NCBI RefSeq assembly: GCF_946886895.1
Contig: NZ_CAMPJO010000003.1
Span: 248,001 to 312,000 of the forward strand
Length of the DNA stretch: 64,000 nt
Reading direction: 5' to 3'
DNA from: an uncultured Marinobacter sp.
GTDB lineage: Bacteria > Pseudomonadota > Gammaproteobacteria > Pseudomonadales > Oleiphilaceae
The notes under the pieces are model-generated. The model worked only from the letters and a program-made list of their open reading frames with translations. It did no database searches and had not been told where the DNA came from. Of this stretch, positions 49,400-58,746 are shown piece by piece (position 1 is the first letter of the stretch; each line of letters starts with the position of its first letter). The position numbers were made by a program, and so were the translations under genes.

Positions 49400-50311
49400 T
49401 TAGAGGGTTGAAGGGAACCTCGCTTCATCGGCAAAGTTCTCCGTCAGTGTATCGAACACCTTCCGCACCCGGGGTGGTACCGGCCCCCGCTGCGGTCTGT
49501 ACACATACAGCGGAAGCGCTGGCGGTTCAAATTCCCGTAATACCGGCACCAGACGCCCCTCGCGAATATACGGAATCACCAGAAACGCCGCAATCTGGCC
49601 GAATACCCATCCGTTAAGCACCGCCTGGAGTTCCGCCTCAGGGTCATCGGAGACAAAACGCGGCGATTGCGGCGAGTGTGTAAATCCGTTAAACCGCCAG
49701 GGCCATATTCGCCCCAGATTCCGGTCCACCCGCCCCGATACCGGCCGGGTCATCAGGTCAGCAATTGACCGGGGTTCCCCCACCCTTCGAATCAAATCAG
49801 ACGAAGCCACCACCATCAACGGAACCTCCGCTGCCTGGCGGGCGACAAACCGATTGTCTTTCAGCGCTCCCACCCGAATACCGATATCAATCTGCGCGCC
49901 GACCGTATCCGTGACCTCGTCTTCCAGACGAAGATCAATCAGACACTCCGGCGACTCCTCAATCAGTGGCGCCAACAGAGGCAGCACATGGCCTCGCCCA
50001 ACCGAGTGGGGCGCCGTTATGCCAACCCGGCCAGCGTAGCTCGCCTGATCGCCGTTACTTGCGCCCTCAAACAGCAATTCAAATTCTGAAATCAGGCTGT
50101 TGGATTCGTGAAGAAAACGTTCACCGAAGCGAGTAATCTGAATCTGCCTGGTGCTCCGGTGAAAAAGCAGCTCACCAAGCTGATCCTCAAGCTCCTTTAC
50201 CGCCCGGCTGATGGTTTGGGGCGATGTTCCCAACTGAAAGGCAGCGTCCCGGAAACTGTCTGACTGAGCGGTGGTGGCAAAGATTTTCAGCAGACGAAAA
50301 CGGTCATACAT
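49400..50311 (-). CDS. LysR family transcriptional regulator
   Basis: A 303-residue regulator: winged helix (RLLKIFATTAQSDSFRDAAF, LGTSPQTISRAVKELEDQLG) and an effector domain. It is divergent from the Tat-signal/GMC dehydrogenase genes, separated by 211 bases, so these are its probable targets. The inducer is not known. The start was taken at the first ATG, three codons before the winged helix. Confidence 0.9.
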   Translation of the reverse strand: MYDRFRLLKIFATTAQSDSFRDAAFQLGTSPQTISRAVKELEDQLGELLFHRSTRQIQITRFGERFLHESNSLISEFELLFEGASNGDQASYAGRVGITAPHSVGRGHVLPLLAPLIEESPECLIDLRLEDEVTDTVGAQIDIGIRVGALKDNRFVARQAAEVPLMVVASSDLIRRVGEPRSIADLMTRPVSGRVDRNLGRIWPWRFNGFTHSPQSPRFVSDDPEAELQAVLNGWVFGQIAAFLVIPYIREGRLVPVLREFEPPALPLYVYRPQRGPVPPRVRKVFDTLTENFADEARFPSTL

Positions 50312-50522
50312 GATTGGCTCCGGGGCGGCGGTGAGCCTTGAGGCTCTGTTATTATTGTTCCAGTTCCTGGAATTAAGAAACCCAGAATCTTTCCTACCAG
50401 CCTTCTGGCATCCCTGTCTACCCTGAATCTATTCCATCGGATATCGGAAATCACAACAACAAGACCAGGCCGGCGGCGCCCACACAAGGAAACAGTGGAT
50501 GCCGACCTTGGAGGAGCAGTCT

Positions 50523-51071
50523 ATGTCGTTATCCCGTCGCAACTTTCTCAGAAACAGTCGCAACGCATTGATCGGAACCCTGGCTTTTAGCAATGGCGCC
50601 ATCGCCCTCCTGGCCCCCTCAAAAACCTGGTCCATGCCGCTTCAAAGCCTCAGCAAAACCGAGGGTGAAACCATTCTTGAGCTGACCCGAAACATCTTCC
50701 CCCACGACTCGCTGGAAGACGCGGTTTATGCCTTTGTTGTCCGTGATCTCGATAAGGGCGCTTCCGCAAACGCCGGTGCAGCCAAGCTGTTGGTAGAGGG
50801 TGTCAAAGATCTGCATCGACGCGCCGGCGGTGACTGGATGAATCTGAATAACACCGAGCAATTCCGGTACGTCCAGGACATCGTCGGTTCGCCGTTCTTC
50901 GAAAAAATCCGCAGTACCGCAGTGGTATCCCTCTACAACAACGAGTTGGCCTTTGCCCACTTCGGCTACGAAGGCCCCGTGGGTGATGGTGGCTACCTCT
51001 ACTTGGGGTTTGACGACCTTGACTGGCTACCGGCACCGCCTGCCGCGGACAGCGGCGTAAAGCCCGCCTGA
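50523..51071 (+). CDS. Tat-exported small subunit-like protein of a GMC dehydrogenase
   Basis: A 182-residue protein with a twin-arginine signal (LSRRNFLRNSRNALIGTLAF) and a mature helical domain with ILELTRNIFPHDSLEDAVYA and the later HFGYEGPVGDGGYLYLGFDD. This is the layout of gluconate 2-dehydrogenase subunit 3-type proteins, which carry the partner flavoprotein across the membrane by a shared Tat signal. The GMC gene follows 52 bases downstream and has no signal peptide of its own. GGAGGAG precedes the ATG by seven bases. Confidence 0.88.
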   Translation: MSLSRRNFLRNSRNALIGTLAFSNGAIALLAPSKTWSMPLQSLSKTEGETILELTRNIFPHDSLEDAVYAFVVRDLDKGASANAGAAKLLVEGVKDLHRRAGGDWMNLNNTEQFRYVQDIVGSPFFEKIRSTAVVSLYNNELAFAHFGYEGPVGDGGYLYLGFDDLDWLPAPPAADSGVKPA

Positions 51072-51123
51072 AACACGCGATCGCGCGCGAAAACACCGAT
51101 AATAAAGCAGTCTGGAGAGAGCC

Positions 51124-52707
51124 ATGTCCCTGACCAGTAATCAAAAAACCTTTTCCAAAAACGATGACTCCGTTGTGGTTGTCATCGGCTCCGGCGCCGG
51201 CGGCGGCACACTCGCCAATGGTCTGGCCCAGCAGGGTATCAAAACCGTCGTTCTGGAAGCTGGTGCGCTGCACACCACCAATGATTTCCTGGCCGACGAA
51301 TGGGCGTCTTTCAGCCAGCTTGCCTGGCTCGACCCCCGGACGACTTCAGGCAGCTTCCGTCTGGCGAAAGACTTTGCCGGCCTGCCTGCGTGGATCGTCA
51401 AGGCCGTGGGCGGCACCACCATCCACTGGGCCGGCGCCAGTCTCAGGCTTCAGCCCCATGAATTCAACGCGCTGAGCACCTACGGCAAAGTACCGGACGC
51501 GAACCTGCTGGACTGGCCCATCGACTATGAGGAACTGGCGCCTTACTACGCCAACGCGGAGGATCGCATGGGCGTTACCCGCACCAACGACATCGGCGGG
51601 CTGCCGGGTAACAACAACTTCGAAGTGATGCATGCAGGGGCCACGAAGCTGGGCTACAGTTGCAACACCGGGCACATGGCGATTAACAGCCAGCCCCGGG
51701 ACGGTCGCCTGGCCTGCCAGCAGCGTGGTTTCTGCTTCCAGGGCTGCCGGTTTGGCGCCAAGTGGTCCACCCTGTACACCGAGCTGCCAGCGGGCATCGC
51801 CACTGGCAACATGGAGCTCCGTCCGGAATCCCACGTACTGAGGATTGAACACAACGACCAGGGCCGGGTGACGGCGGTGGTCTATGCGGATAAAGACGGC
51901 AATCAGCATCGCCAGAAAGCACGGGTGGTGGCCGTTGCCGGTAACTCTATCGAGACCCCCAGATTACTGCTGAATTCGGCATCAAACCGCTTCAGCAACG
52001 GCCTCGCCAACGCCTCCGGACAGGTCGGCCGTAATTACATGCGCCACATGACCGGTTCTGTGTACGCCACCTTTGACAAGCCGGTGCACATGTATCGTGG
52101 CACTACCATGGCCGGCATCATTTCGGACGAAGCACGCCACGACCCATCCCGGGGGTTTGTCGGCGGCTACGAAATGGAAACCCTGTCGCTGGGCCTGCCG
52201 TTTATGGCCGCCTTCCTGAATCCGGGCGCCTGGGGCCGGGAATTCACCAACGCCATGGATCAATACGAAAACATGGCCGGCATGTGGCTGGTGGGCGAGG
52301 ACATGCCCCGCGAAAGCAACCGGATCACCCTCAACAACGAGGTCAGGGACGCCCATGGCATGCCGGTCGCGAATGTGCACTATGACGACCACACCAACGA
52401 TGTTGCCATGCGAGAACACGCGTTCAAGAGGGGCGAGGCTATTTACAACGCCGTCGGTGCCCTGGAAACCATCCGTACACCGCCATACCCTTCGACCCAC
52501 AATCTGGGGTCCTGCCGGATGAGCGAAAAAGCGGAAGATGGCGTGTGCAATGGCGTTGGCCAGACCCACGATATCCCTAACCTGTTCATCTCCGATGGCA
52601 GCCAGTTCACCACATCCGCGGCGGAAAACCCGACGCTAACCATTGTCGCCCTGGCGCTTCGTCAGGCCGACAATCTCGGCAAAATGCTCAAAGCGGGGGC
52701 GGCGTAA
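51124..52707 (+). CDS. GMC family dehydrogenase, large subunit
   Basis: A 527-residue flavoprotein of the membrane-linked gluconate/sorbitol dehydrogenase type. FAD motif VVVIGSGAGGGTLANGLAQQ, then IHWAGASLRLQP, the ferredoxin-like CQQRGFCFQGCRFGAKWSTL segment and the late LGSCRMS and NPTLTIVALALRQADNLG. It lacks a signal peptide and is presumably exported piggyback with the Tat protein encoded before it. Electron acceptor is probably a cytochrome or quinone, not seen here. Substrate (sugar, polyol or other alcohol) is unknown. Confidence 0.9.
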   Translation: MSLTSNQKTFSKNDDSVVVVIGSGAGGGTLANGLAQQGIKTVVLEAGALHTTNDFLADEWASFSQLAWLDPRTTSGSFRLAKDFAGLPAWIVKAVGGTTIHWAGASLRLQPHEFNALSTYGKVPDANLLDWPIDYEELAPYYANAEDRMGVTRTNDIGGLPGNNNFEVMHAGATKLGYSCNTGHMAINSQPRDGRLACQQRGFCFQGCRFGAKWSTLYTELPAGIATGNMELRPESHVLRIEHNDQGRVTAVVYADKDGNQHRQKARVVAVAGNSIETPRLLLNSASNRFSNGLANASGQVGRNYMRHMTGSVYATFDKPVHMYRGTTMAGIISDEARHDPSRGFVGGYEMETLSLGLPFMAAFLNPGAWGREFTNAMDQYENMAGMWLVGEDMPRESNRITLNNEVRDAHGMPVANVHYDDHTNDVAMREHAFKRGEAIYNAVGALETIRTPPYPSTHNLGSCRMSEKAEDGVCNGVGQTHDIPNLFISDGSQFTTSAAENPTLTIVALALRQADNLGKMLKAGAA

Positions 52708-52755
52708 ACCGGCCCTCTCGCCGCAGCTCGCCAACCCATTTAAAGGAGAACATTA

Positions 52756-53289
52756 ATGAGCTTTACCGGTGAGAACCATCCGGGTGTAAAACCCCCAACG
52801 CGGGAGTCGGAAGGGTTCCGGCTGAACCACACGATGTTGCGCACCCGGGACCCGGAGAAATCCCTTGCCTTTTACACCCACGTGCTGGGAATGACCGTCC
52901 TTCGACGGCTGGATTTCGAGGAAATGCAGTTCTCGCTGTACTTTCTGACGCGGCTGGCGCCAGAGCATTCCGTTCCGGAGGACCAGGGCAAACGGACCGT
53001 CTGGACCTTCAGCCAGACCGGCATTCTCGAGCTGACTCACAACTGGGGCACGGAAAACCAGGCTGACTTTGCTTACCATGACGGCAATGCCCAGCCTCAG
53101 GGGTTTGGTCATATCTGCATATCAGTGCCGGATCTCGACGAAGCCATCGCATGGTTTGACAAGAATGACGTGACTTACGTCAAACGCCCTGAACAGGGTA
53201 AAATGCGTGACGTCGCGTTCATCAAGGACGTGGATGGCTACTGGATCGAAATCGTGGAGGCTCGCCGGCTCGGCAATCTGGGCGACTGA
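52756..53289 (+). CDS. gloA: Lactoylglutathione lyase (glyoxalase I)
   Basis: A 177-residue metalloenzyme that isomerises the methylglyoxal-glutathione adduct. Metal and substrate residues lie in NHTMLRTRDPEKSLAFYTHV, ILELTHNWGTE, GFGHICISVPDLDEA and DPDGYWIEIVE-like (DVDGYWIEIVE). The length (170-180) fits the eukaryote-like zinc-type GloA. AAAGGAGAA lies nine bases before the ATG. It follows the GMC dehydrogenase by 48 bases, so it may share its transcript, and could remove toxic aldehydes from that pathway. Confidence 0.95.
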   Translation: MSFTGENHPGVKPPTRESEGFRLNHTMLRTRDPEKSLAFYTHVLGMTVLRRLDFEEMQFSLYFLTRLAPEHSVPEDQGKRTVWTFSQTGILELTHNWGTENQADFAYHDGNAQPQGFGHICISVPDLDEAIAWFDKNDVTYVKRPEQGKMRDVAFIKDVDGYWIEIVEARRLGNLGD

Positions 53290-53313
53290 CCTCCCGAACC
53301 GAGGGAGTTTCGC

Positions 53314-54105
53314 TTGAAGCCACTGATACTCGCCGTGCTGGCTCTGACTGTCCTCACCGGCTGTCAGGAGTCACCCACCGGTCGCAACCGGCTGGCGCTG
53401 GTTCCCGATACTGTCCTGACCGATATGGGGCAGCAGAGTTTTGAGCAAATGAAACAGCAGAATCCCGTCATCACCCAGCCCGGCGTCAACCAGTTGGTGC
53501 AATGCATCACCCGGGAACTGGTGACGGCTGCCGCAACACAGTATCCCGATGCCCCGATGCCGGATTCCTGGGAGGTTGTTGTGTTCGACAACGCCACGCC
53601 CAACGCCTTCGCCTTGCCGGGTGGCAAAATCGGCGTCCATACCGGGTTGCTCAGGGTAGCCGACAACGAGGCCCAACTGGCGGCAGTGATTGGCCATGAA
53701 ATCGCCCACGTTCTGGCCGGCCACGGCAATGAGCGACTGACCCAGCAACTGGGCCTGGAGGCGGGCATGATGCTGATTGGCCTGTTCACCGAAAGCGAAA
53801 TCGCCGAAGACCAGATTCAACAGGCCCTGGGCATTGGCGCGCAGTTGGGCCTTACCCTGCCCTTCAGCCGCGCCCATGAGGAAGAGGCAGACCTGATGGG
53901 CCTGAGTATCATGGCCAGGGCCGGCTTTGAGCCGGGCCAGAGTGTGCGCTTATGGCAGAACATGGCCCAGGCCTCCGGCGCCCAGCCCCTGGAGTTTCTC
54001 TCCACCCATCCGAATCACGACAGCCGTATTGATTCACTCCAGCGCCGGATGGACGCGGCCAACGAACTGTTTGCACAGGCGCAGCCGGCGAGTTGCGGGG
54101 GCTGA
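53314..54105 (+). CDS. M48 family metallopeptidase, lipoprotein
   Basis: A 263-residue lipoprotein read from a TTG. Lipobox VLTGC is at residues 13-17. Zinc motif HEIAH lies near residue 129 and the third ligand in HEEEADLMG near 190. It is a LoiP/YcaL-type outer-membrane protease that acts in envelope quality control. GAGGGAG lies seven bases before the TTG. The next gene, mtgA, is convergent, seven bases away. Confidence 0.92.
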   Translation: MKPLILAVLALTVLTGCQESPTGRNRLALVPDTVLTDMGQQSFEQMKQQNPVITQPGVNQLVQCITRELVTAAATQYPDAPMPDSWEVVVFDNATPNAFALPGGKIGVHTGLLRVADNEAQLAAVIGHEIAHVLAGHGNERLTQQLGLEAGMMLIGLFTESEIAEDQIQQALGIGAQLGLTLPFSRAHEEEADLMGLSIMARAGFEPGQSVRLWQNMAQASGAQPLEFLSTHPNHDSRIDSLQRRMDAANELFAQAQPASCGG

Positions 54106-54112
54106 GCAGCCG

Positions 54113-54814
54113 CTAATCGTATAACCCGTGCAGGTAGCGCAGCCCCGATAACTGCGCCATCTGGCCACGAATCCAGCTCACCCGCTGCCAGACATAGGCC
54201 GACGGATCGGCCGCGCTCAATACCCGCGGATTGGGCAGTACCGCTGCCAACCGGGCGGACTGGCCCGGGGACAGTTCGCTGGCGCCGACACCAAAATACG
54301 CCTGGCTCGCCGCTTCCACGCCGTAGATCCCCGGCCCGAACTCGGCAATGTTCAGATACACCTCCATGATGCGCCGCTTTGGCCAGACGACGTCCATGGT
54401 CACCGCCAGTGCGGCCTCCAGGGCCTTGCGTACGAAGCTCCGATCGTTCCAGAGAAACAGGTTCTTGACCGTCTGCTGGGTAATGGTACTGGCCCCTCTC
54501 AACCCCTCACCGGCCCGGTACTCCGTCAGCGCCTTGGCAATAGCCTCAACATCAACGCCCCAATGGTAGGGAAAGCGCTGGTCTTCGCTGGCAACGACCG
54601 CCAGGGGCATCCACGGCGAGATTTCGGCCAGCGCCACCCATTCCTGCCGCAGTTCCGAGCCCGGATGGGCGATGACATGCCCCACCATGAACGCCGAGGT
54701 GGGCGGGTTCACAAACCGAAACAGCAACAAGAGGGAAACCAACAACAACGCCGCACCTGCCAGCGTCCAGGCCAGTGCGCGCAGGGTTTTTTTCAACAAG
54801 GATTTACCAGCCAC
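54113..54814 (-). CDS. mtgA: Monofunctional biosynthetic peptidoglycan transglycosylase
   Basis: A 233-residue membrane-anchored glycosyltransferase of family GT51. A membrane helix (ALAWTLAGAALLLVSLLLLF) is followed by VVASEDQRFPYHWGVD, which holds the catalytic glutamate, and GASTITQQTVKNLFLW and RKALEAALAVTMDVVWPKRR. It polymerises lipid II into glycan strands. Length is normal. No operon partner on the same strand. Confidence 0.95.
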   Translation of the reverse strand: MAGKSLLKKTLRALAWTLAGAALLLVSLLLLFRFVNPPTSAFMVGHVIAHPGSELRQEWVALAEISPWMPLAVVASEDQRFPYHWGVDVEAIAKALTEYRAGEGLRGASTITQQTVKNLFLWNDRSFVRKALEAALAVTMDVVWPKRRIMEVYLNIAEFGPGIYGVEAASQAYFGVGASELSPGQSARLAAVLPNPRVLSAADPSAYVWQRVSWIRGQMAQLSGLRYLHGLYD

Positions 54815-54964
54815 AGCCCCACCATTGATCAGAGTTGACTATCATCAATATCAGGCGGCCAGTATGTCGTGGTTCCGGTCCTGTTTGAATTACAGCTGGT
54901 TCAGGCTGTCATACCTTATCAGGCCACAGGTAACACCAGACCGACAACAATCGAGGCACTGCCC

Positions 54965-55477
54965 ATGGTGGAGCGTTTGCCATGCCCGGATGGCCTCCGG
55001 CTACTGCTTACTCCCAACCGCTCCCTGAGCTGGCGCGGCAATGTCGGGGTCTGGCTGTGCCTGTTTGCCCTCTCGGCCGCCATTGCCACGGGCTTCAGTC
55101 TGGCGGGTGCCTGGGTTATCGTTCCCTTTGCCGGACTGGAACTGATTGCACTGGCAGCCGGCGTTTACCTGACCGCCCGGGCCTGCCAGCGCCAGGAAGT
55201 GCTGTCCGTCGAAGGTGACGACATTCATCTGGCCAAAGGCCGACTCCGGAAACAGGAGGAATGGACCCTGCCCAGGCGTTATGCCTGCCTGAAAATCGAC
55301 CGGCCCGCTCACCCTTTCACCCCTCCCCGCCTTGCCCTGGCCTACCGGGGCAATGAAGTGTCACTGGGCACATTCCTGAATATGGAAGATACCGAACAGC
55401 TCATTGCCCTACTGGAGAACAAAGGCCTGCTGATCGAACGCAAAGAGCCCGATGCGGACATCGGGCTCTGGTTCTGA
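54965..55477 (+). CDS. DUF2244 family membrane protein
   Basis: A 170-residue protein with two membrane helices (GVWLCLFALSAAIATGFSLA and LELIALAAGVYLTARACQRQ) followed by a soluble beta-rich C-terminal domain with EWTLPRRYACLKI. The size, topology and PNRSLSW start fit DUF2244, a small membrane family near cytochrome oxidase genes in proteobacteria; its function is unknown. GAGG lies eight bases before the ATG used; earlier codons in frame extend into a promoter-like region. Confidence 0.85.
   Translation: MVERLPCPDGLRLLLTPNRSLSWRGNVGVWLCLFALSAAIATGFSLAGAWVIVPFAGLELIALAAGVYLTARACQRQEVLSVEGDDIHLAKGRLRKQEEWTLPRRYACLKIDRPAHPFTPPRLALAYRGNEVSLGTFLNMEDTEQLIALLENKGLLIERKEPDADIGLWF
55444..55469. 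other. Perfect 11-base hairpin at the end of the DUF2244 gene
   Basis: AGAGCCCGATG and CATCGGGCTCT pair around CGGA at the last codons of the gene, before the convergent substrate-binding protein gene. There is no T-run, so it is not a classical terminator; it could still block readthrough or protect the mRNA end. Confidence 0.5.
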
Positions 55478-55506
55478 ACCATTGGCTGCGGTGTCGCTGC
55501 CAGCGC

Positions 55507-56289
55507 TTACTGGTAGTTGGCCACGATCCGGTCAATTTCCCCGGCTTTGCGGGCCTCATCCAGCGCCTGTTGCAAATCCGCCACAATCGCCGGGTCCGTG
55601 TTCGTGCTGAACGCCAGGTACATCGGGGTTTCGCGGAACACCAGCACCGGTTTCAGGCCGGTGATGTCGTGCTCTTCCTTGGCCATCAGGGGGCCCACCA
55701 GGCCATCGGTCACCCATAAATCCGCCTGCCCGAGCGTCAGGCGCCGGGCATTGACGTCGCTCGACATCCCCATCACCACGCTAAACCCCTGATCCACCAG
55801 ATAGTCGGACATAACATCGCCCTTATAGCCGGCGATACTTAACCCCTTGGCGTCTTCCAGGGATTCCAGGGTAATGTCGGAATCCGGCGCGGCAAACAAG
55901 GTCCATTTGATGGACGCCAGAGGCCCCACCCACTGGAACTGACTTTCACGCTCGTCGGTCCGGGCGGTGCAGAACAAGCCGTGGTTTTCGCGGCCCTGAA
56001 CCCAGTTGTAGGCGTAACTCCAGGCCCGCATTTTCATCACGTAATCGTAATCCACCCGGGCCAGCATGGCCTTGACCATGTCTGTACAAATGCCGGTGAT
56101 GTCATCTTCATTGTGGGCAAACCCTTTGCCCGTGGTGGATGCGTTATAGGGAGGGTAATTCTCGGTAAAAATATAAAGACGTTCCGCGGCCGTGGCCATG
56201 GACGCAAGCGCGGCCAGCACCAGCGCCAACATCCCCGATTTTGCGCCTTTCAATACCATTCTTGCCGTTGAAGCGGTCTGCTTAGACAT
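55507..56289 (-). CDS. Extracellular solute-binding protein (family 3-like)
   Basis: A 260-residue periplasmic protein with a signal peptide (SGMLALVLAALASMATAAER). The mature part RLYIFTENYPPYNASTTGKG and WVQGRENHGLFCTARTDERE belongs to the amino-acid-binding protein superfamily, in the subgroup without its own ABC transporter nearby. It lacks transporter neighbours, so it may be a sensor or scavenging protein. AAGGAC lies seven bases before the ATG; the longer open frame upstream (54 codons) has no export signal and was rejected. Confidence 0.85.
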   Translation of the reverse strand: MSKQTASTARMVLKGAKSGMLALVLAALASMATAAERLYIFTENYPPYNASTTGKGFAHNEDDITGICTDMVKAMLARVDYDYVMKMRAWSYAYNWVQGRENHGLFCTARTDERESQFQWVGPLASIKWTLFAAPDSDITLESLEDAKGLSIAGYKGDVMSDYLVDQGFSVVMGMSSDVNARRLTLGQADLWVTDGLVGPLMAKEEHDITGLKPVLVFRETPMYLAFSTNTDPAIVADLQQALDEARKAGEIDRIVANYQ

Positions 56290-56505
56290 TTTCGTGTCCT
56301 TGACGGTTCTGTTAAAGGTGTTCAGGGCAGCCCCAAATCGATCAAAATACATGCATGCAAAAGTTATATTCTGGCTTAAAAAGCCAATGGTTCTGAGCGA
56401 TTCTGCCAACCCATCTATCATTACGTGTCTCGCAGGAAAAGTCAGTGACAAAAAGTATCTGAATTTACGAACCCGCTGTTCATTCGGGTCACACCAGGCC
56501 AGCCG

Positions 56506-57399
56506 TCAGACCGGGTCGCCTTCCCGGTGACCCGGTCTGATCACGGTGGGGCCGATAACAGTCAGGCAACGGGGCCGGCAGACCACGCTCATTGGGGTCT
56601 TGCCCGCTTCGTCGCCATCGGCGGTAATGGTTTTGGGTTTTCGGGTTTCAATACGACAGTGCTGCCCCTTGAGATGGATCATGGTACTGGTGCGTGTGGG
56701 TGACTTGCCGGTCAGGCGAACCATCACAAAGGTCAGTAGCAGCTGAATCAGCGGGCGGGGCTTGACCGCGATAACATCCAACTGGCCATCGTTGATCGTG
56801 GCGCCCGGAATTTCATTGCCTCCTCCGAAGAATGCACCGCTGGACACCGCGATGGTCAGCCAGCGCCCCCTTACATAGCCCTGGTCGCACCGGATGGCGG
56901 CGTGGAACCCGCGCCTGGCCCGGACACTCCTCAGCAACTCGACACCATAGCTGAACCGGCCAAGCAGTTTTTTTCGGGAACCTTCCGACTCCCGGGCCGG
57001 CAGAGTTCCCAGGCCAACATGGGCAACATTCAGGAACAGACGCTCATCAAATTCTGCCACATCGACCTGCTGAACCGCCCCCACCTGAACCAGCCGGCAC
57101 AGCTCAGCCGGATCCTCGGGCAGCGCGAGGTTACGGGCGAAATCGTTGGCCGTACCGGAGGGCAATACCGCCAGAGTGGCGTCCCGCTCCAGGCAGAGCC
57201 CGGCGCCCGTATTGACCGAGCCATCGCCTCCGGCCACCATAACCACATCCCCGGACGCGACGCTGTCCTGCCAGGCAGGTTCATCGAACCGGACACATTC
57301 AGGCCCGGTAATGCCGGCGGCAGACAAGTGTTCCAGCCAGAAATCCCGGTCACGCTGGCCATCGCCGGCTTTCGGGTTTGCCACCAACCAATAGGTCAT
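56506..57399 (-). CDS. YegS/DAGK-family lipid kinase
   Basis: A 297-residue kinase of the diacylglycerol kinase catalytic family. Nucleotide-binding landmarks are MVAGGDGSVNTG, then VLPSGTANDFARNLALPEDP, and the second domain with GAFFGGGNEIPGATINDGQL. Members phosphorylate lipids such as phosphatidylglycerol, diacylglycerol or sphingoid bases. The start was moved to the ATG reading MTYWLVANPKAGDG; 13 codons of upstream frame are not family-like. The EamA gene lies just upstream on the same strand, one base apart, suggesting one transcript. Confidence 0.9.
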   Translation of the reverse strand: MTYWLVANPKAGDGQRDRDFWLEHLSAAGITGPECVRFDEPAWQDSVASGDVVMVAGGDGSVNTGAGLCLERDATLAVLPSGTANDFARNLALPEDPAELCRLVQVGAVQQVDVAEFDERLFLNVAHVGLGTLPARESEGSRKKLLGRFSYGVELLRSVRARRGFHAAIRCDQGYVRGRWLTIAVSSGAFFGGGNEIPGATINDGQLDVIAVKPRPLIQLLLTFVMVRLTGKSPTRTSTMIHLKGQHCRIETRKPKTITADGDEAGKTPMSVVCRPRCLTVIGPTVIRPGHREGDPV

Positions 57400-57400
57400 G

Positions 57401-58291
57401 TCAGCGCCCTGCTCTTCGGGTAACCACCAGGGCCACACCGGTTATGGAAATGCCGCCGCCGACCATGGCCAGAACGCCCAGGCGCTCGTCGAACAACCAG
57501 AACGCCTCCAGCGCGGTCACGGGGGGCACCAGATAGAAGAGACTTGCCACCTGCGAAGCGGCGCCCTGCCGGATCAGCCACATCAGCAACAGAATGGCCC
57601 CAATGGAGACCCCGAGAACCAGCCAGGCCATGGACAGTTGCAGGGGCAGGGCCCACTCTACCTCGCGGGTTTCAAAACCGAAGGCGCCGACCGCAAAGAA
57701 CAGCGCGGCGGCTCCGTACTGGATCATGGTGCCGGCCACCAGATCCGCTCCAGTACCGTGCCGTTTCTGGTACACCGTTCCCAGGGAAATACCACTGAGC
57801 GACAACAGGGCCCAGAGCAGTGTCCACAACGGAAAGCCCGAGGCGTCTCCACCCACCCCGGCGAGCTTTTCCAGCAGCACCAGGGTCACCCCGACCAGAC
57901 CAAACGCCAGCCCGAGCCATTGCCGCCCGGTAACGCTCTCCTTCAGCACAAGAACCGCCGCCGCCGTGGTAACCAGGGGCTGCAGCCCGACGATCAGGGA
58001 AATGATACCGGAGGGCATGCCGCCCTGAATGGCGTAATAGACACCGCCCAGATAACAGCCATGCACCAGCAGCCCGGTCACCGCCAGATGCCCCGCTCCG
58101 CGCCAGCCCGGCCAGCGGGTCTTGAGCACCCAGGCCAGCCCCATCAGCAGCACCAGGGTCAGCACCATGCGAATCAGCAAGAGGGTAAACGGCTCAGCGT
58201 ATGGCAGGCCGTACTTGGCACCGATAAAGCCCGTACTCCAGAGCCAGACAAACAGGGCGGGCACAAAAAAACTGTAAAAGAGTGATCGCAT
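57401..58291 (-). CDS. EamA/DMT family transporter
   Basis: A 296-residue membrane protein with ten helices arranged as two EamA repeats (first repeat from FFVPALFVWLWSTGFIGAKY; second from FPLWTLLWALLSLSGISLGT). DMT transporters export amino acids, metabolites or drugs; specificity cannot be read. The ATG at MRSLFYSFF gives a normal first helix. It is upstream of the lipid kinase gene with almost no gap, though functional linkage is not obvious. Confidence 0.9.
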   Translation of the reverse strand: MRSLFYSFFVPALFVWLWSTGFIGAKYGLPYAEPFTLLLIRMVLTLVLLMGLAWVLKTRWPGWRGAGHLAVTGLLVHGCYLGGVYYAIQGGMPSGIISLIVGLQPLVTTAAAVLVLKESVTGRQWLGLAFGLVGVTLVLLEKLAGVGGDASGFPLWTLLWALLSLSGISLGTVYQKRHGTGADLVAGTMIQYGAAALFFAVGAFGFETREVEWALPLQLSMAWLVLGVSIGAILLLMWLIRQGAASQVASLFYLVPPVTALEAFWLFDERLGVLAMVGGGISITGVALVVTRRAGR

Positions 58292-58452
58292 AGGGACGAG
58301 CCGGTACCGGATTGCTGTCAGATGTTCAGTGTAGAACGTTGCTGACAAACAAAACAGATACAGGAAAACGGCTCAGCTACCGGTACAGATGTTCAGGCCG
58401 GCATGCCGGCCGGTAAAGTGCCCGCCGGAAAGTACCGGGCGATCAGGCCGGT

Positions 58453-58692
58453 TCAGTGATCCTGGAGAATGGCCTGAAGCTTCTGGGTGAGGTCCACGGC
58501 CTCGGCGCCCAGGGGTGTGAGGTACCCGCCGTCCTTCTGGCTGATCAACCCCTTGGCAAACAGCCCCTCGGCGGCCTTCACCGTTTCCGGCGCCGCAGAA
58601 TGGGCATGAACCTTGATCCCCTCCTGGCTGGAGGTAGATGAAAACTGGCCCAGCAGGTTGAGTTCGGCAAGGTGATCGGCTGAAAATGGCAT
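58453..58692 (-). CDS. TIGR02647-type small protein
   Basis: A 79-residue protein whose whole length follows the TIGR02647 pattern: MPFSADHLAELNLLGQFSST, the middle GIKVHAHSAAPETVKAAEGL and the end GYLTPLGAEAVDLTQKLQAI. The family is found in Pseudomonas and related marine genera, with unknown function. It looks like a small winged-helix fold. No operon partner is seen. Confidence 0.9.
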   Translation of the reverse strand: MPFSADHLAELNLLGQFSSTSSQEGIKVHAHSAAPETVKAAEGLFAKGLISQKDGGYLTPLGAEAVDLTQKLQAILQDH

Positions 58693-58746
58693 GGCGTTTC
58701 CTCGTAGTATTACAGGGTTTTACACTCAGCATAGTCGATTCACACC

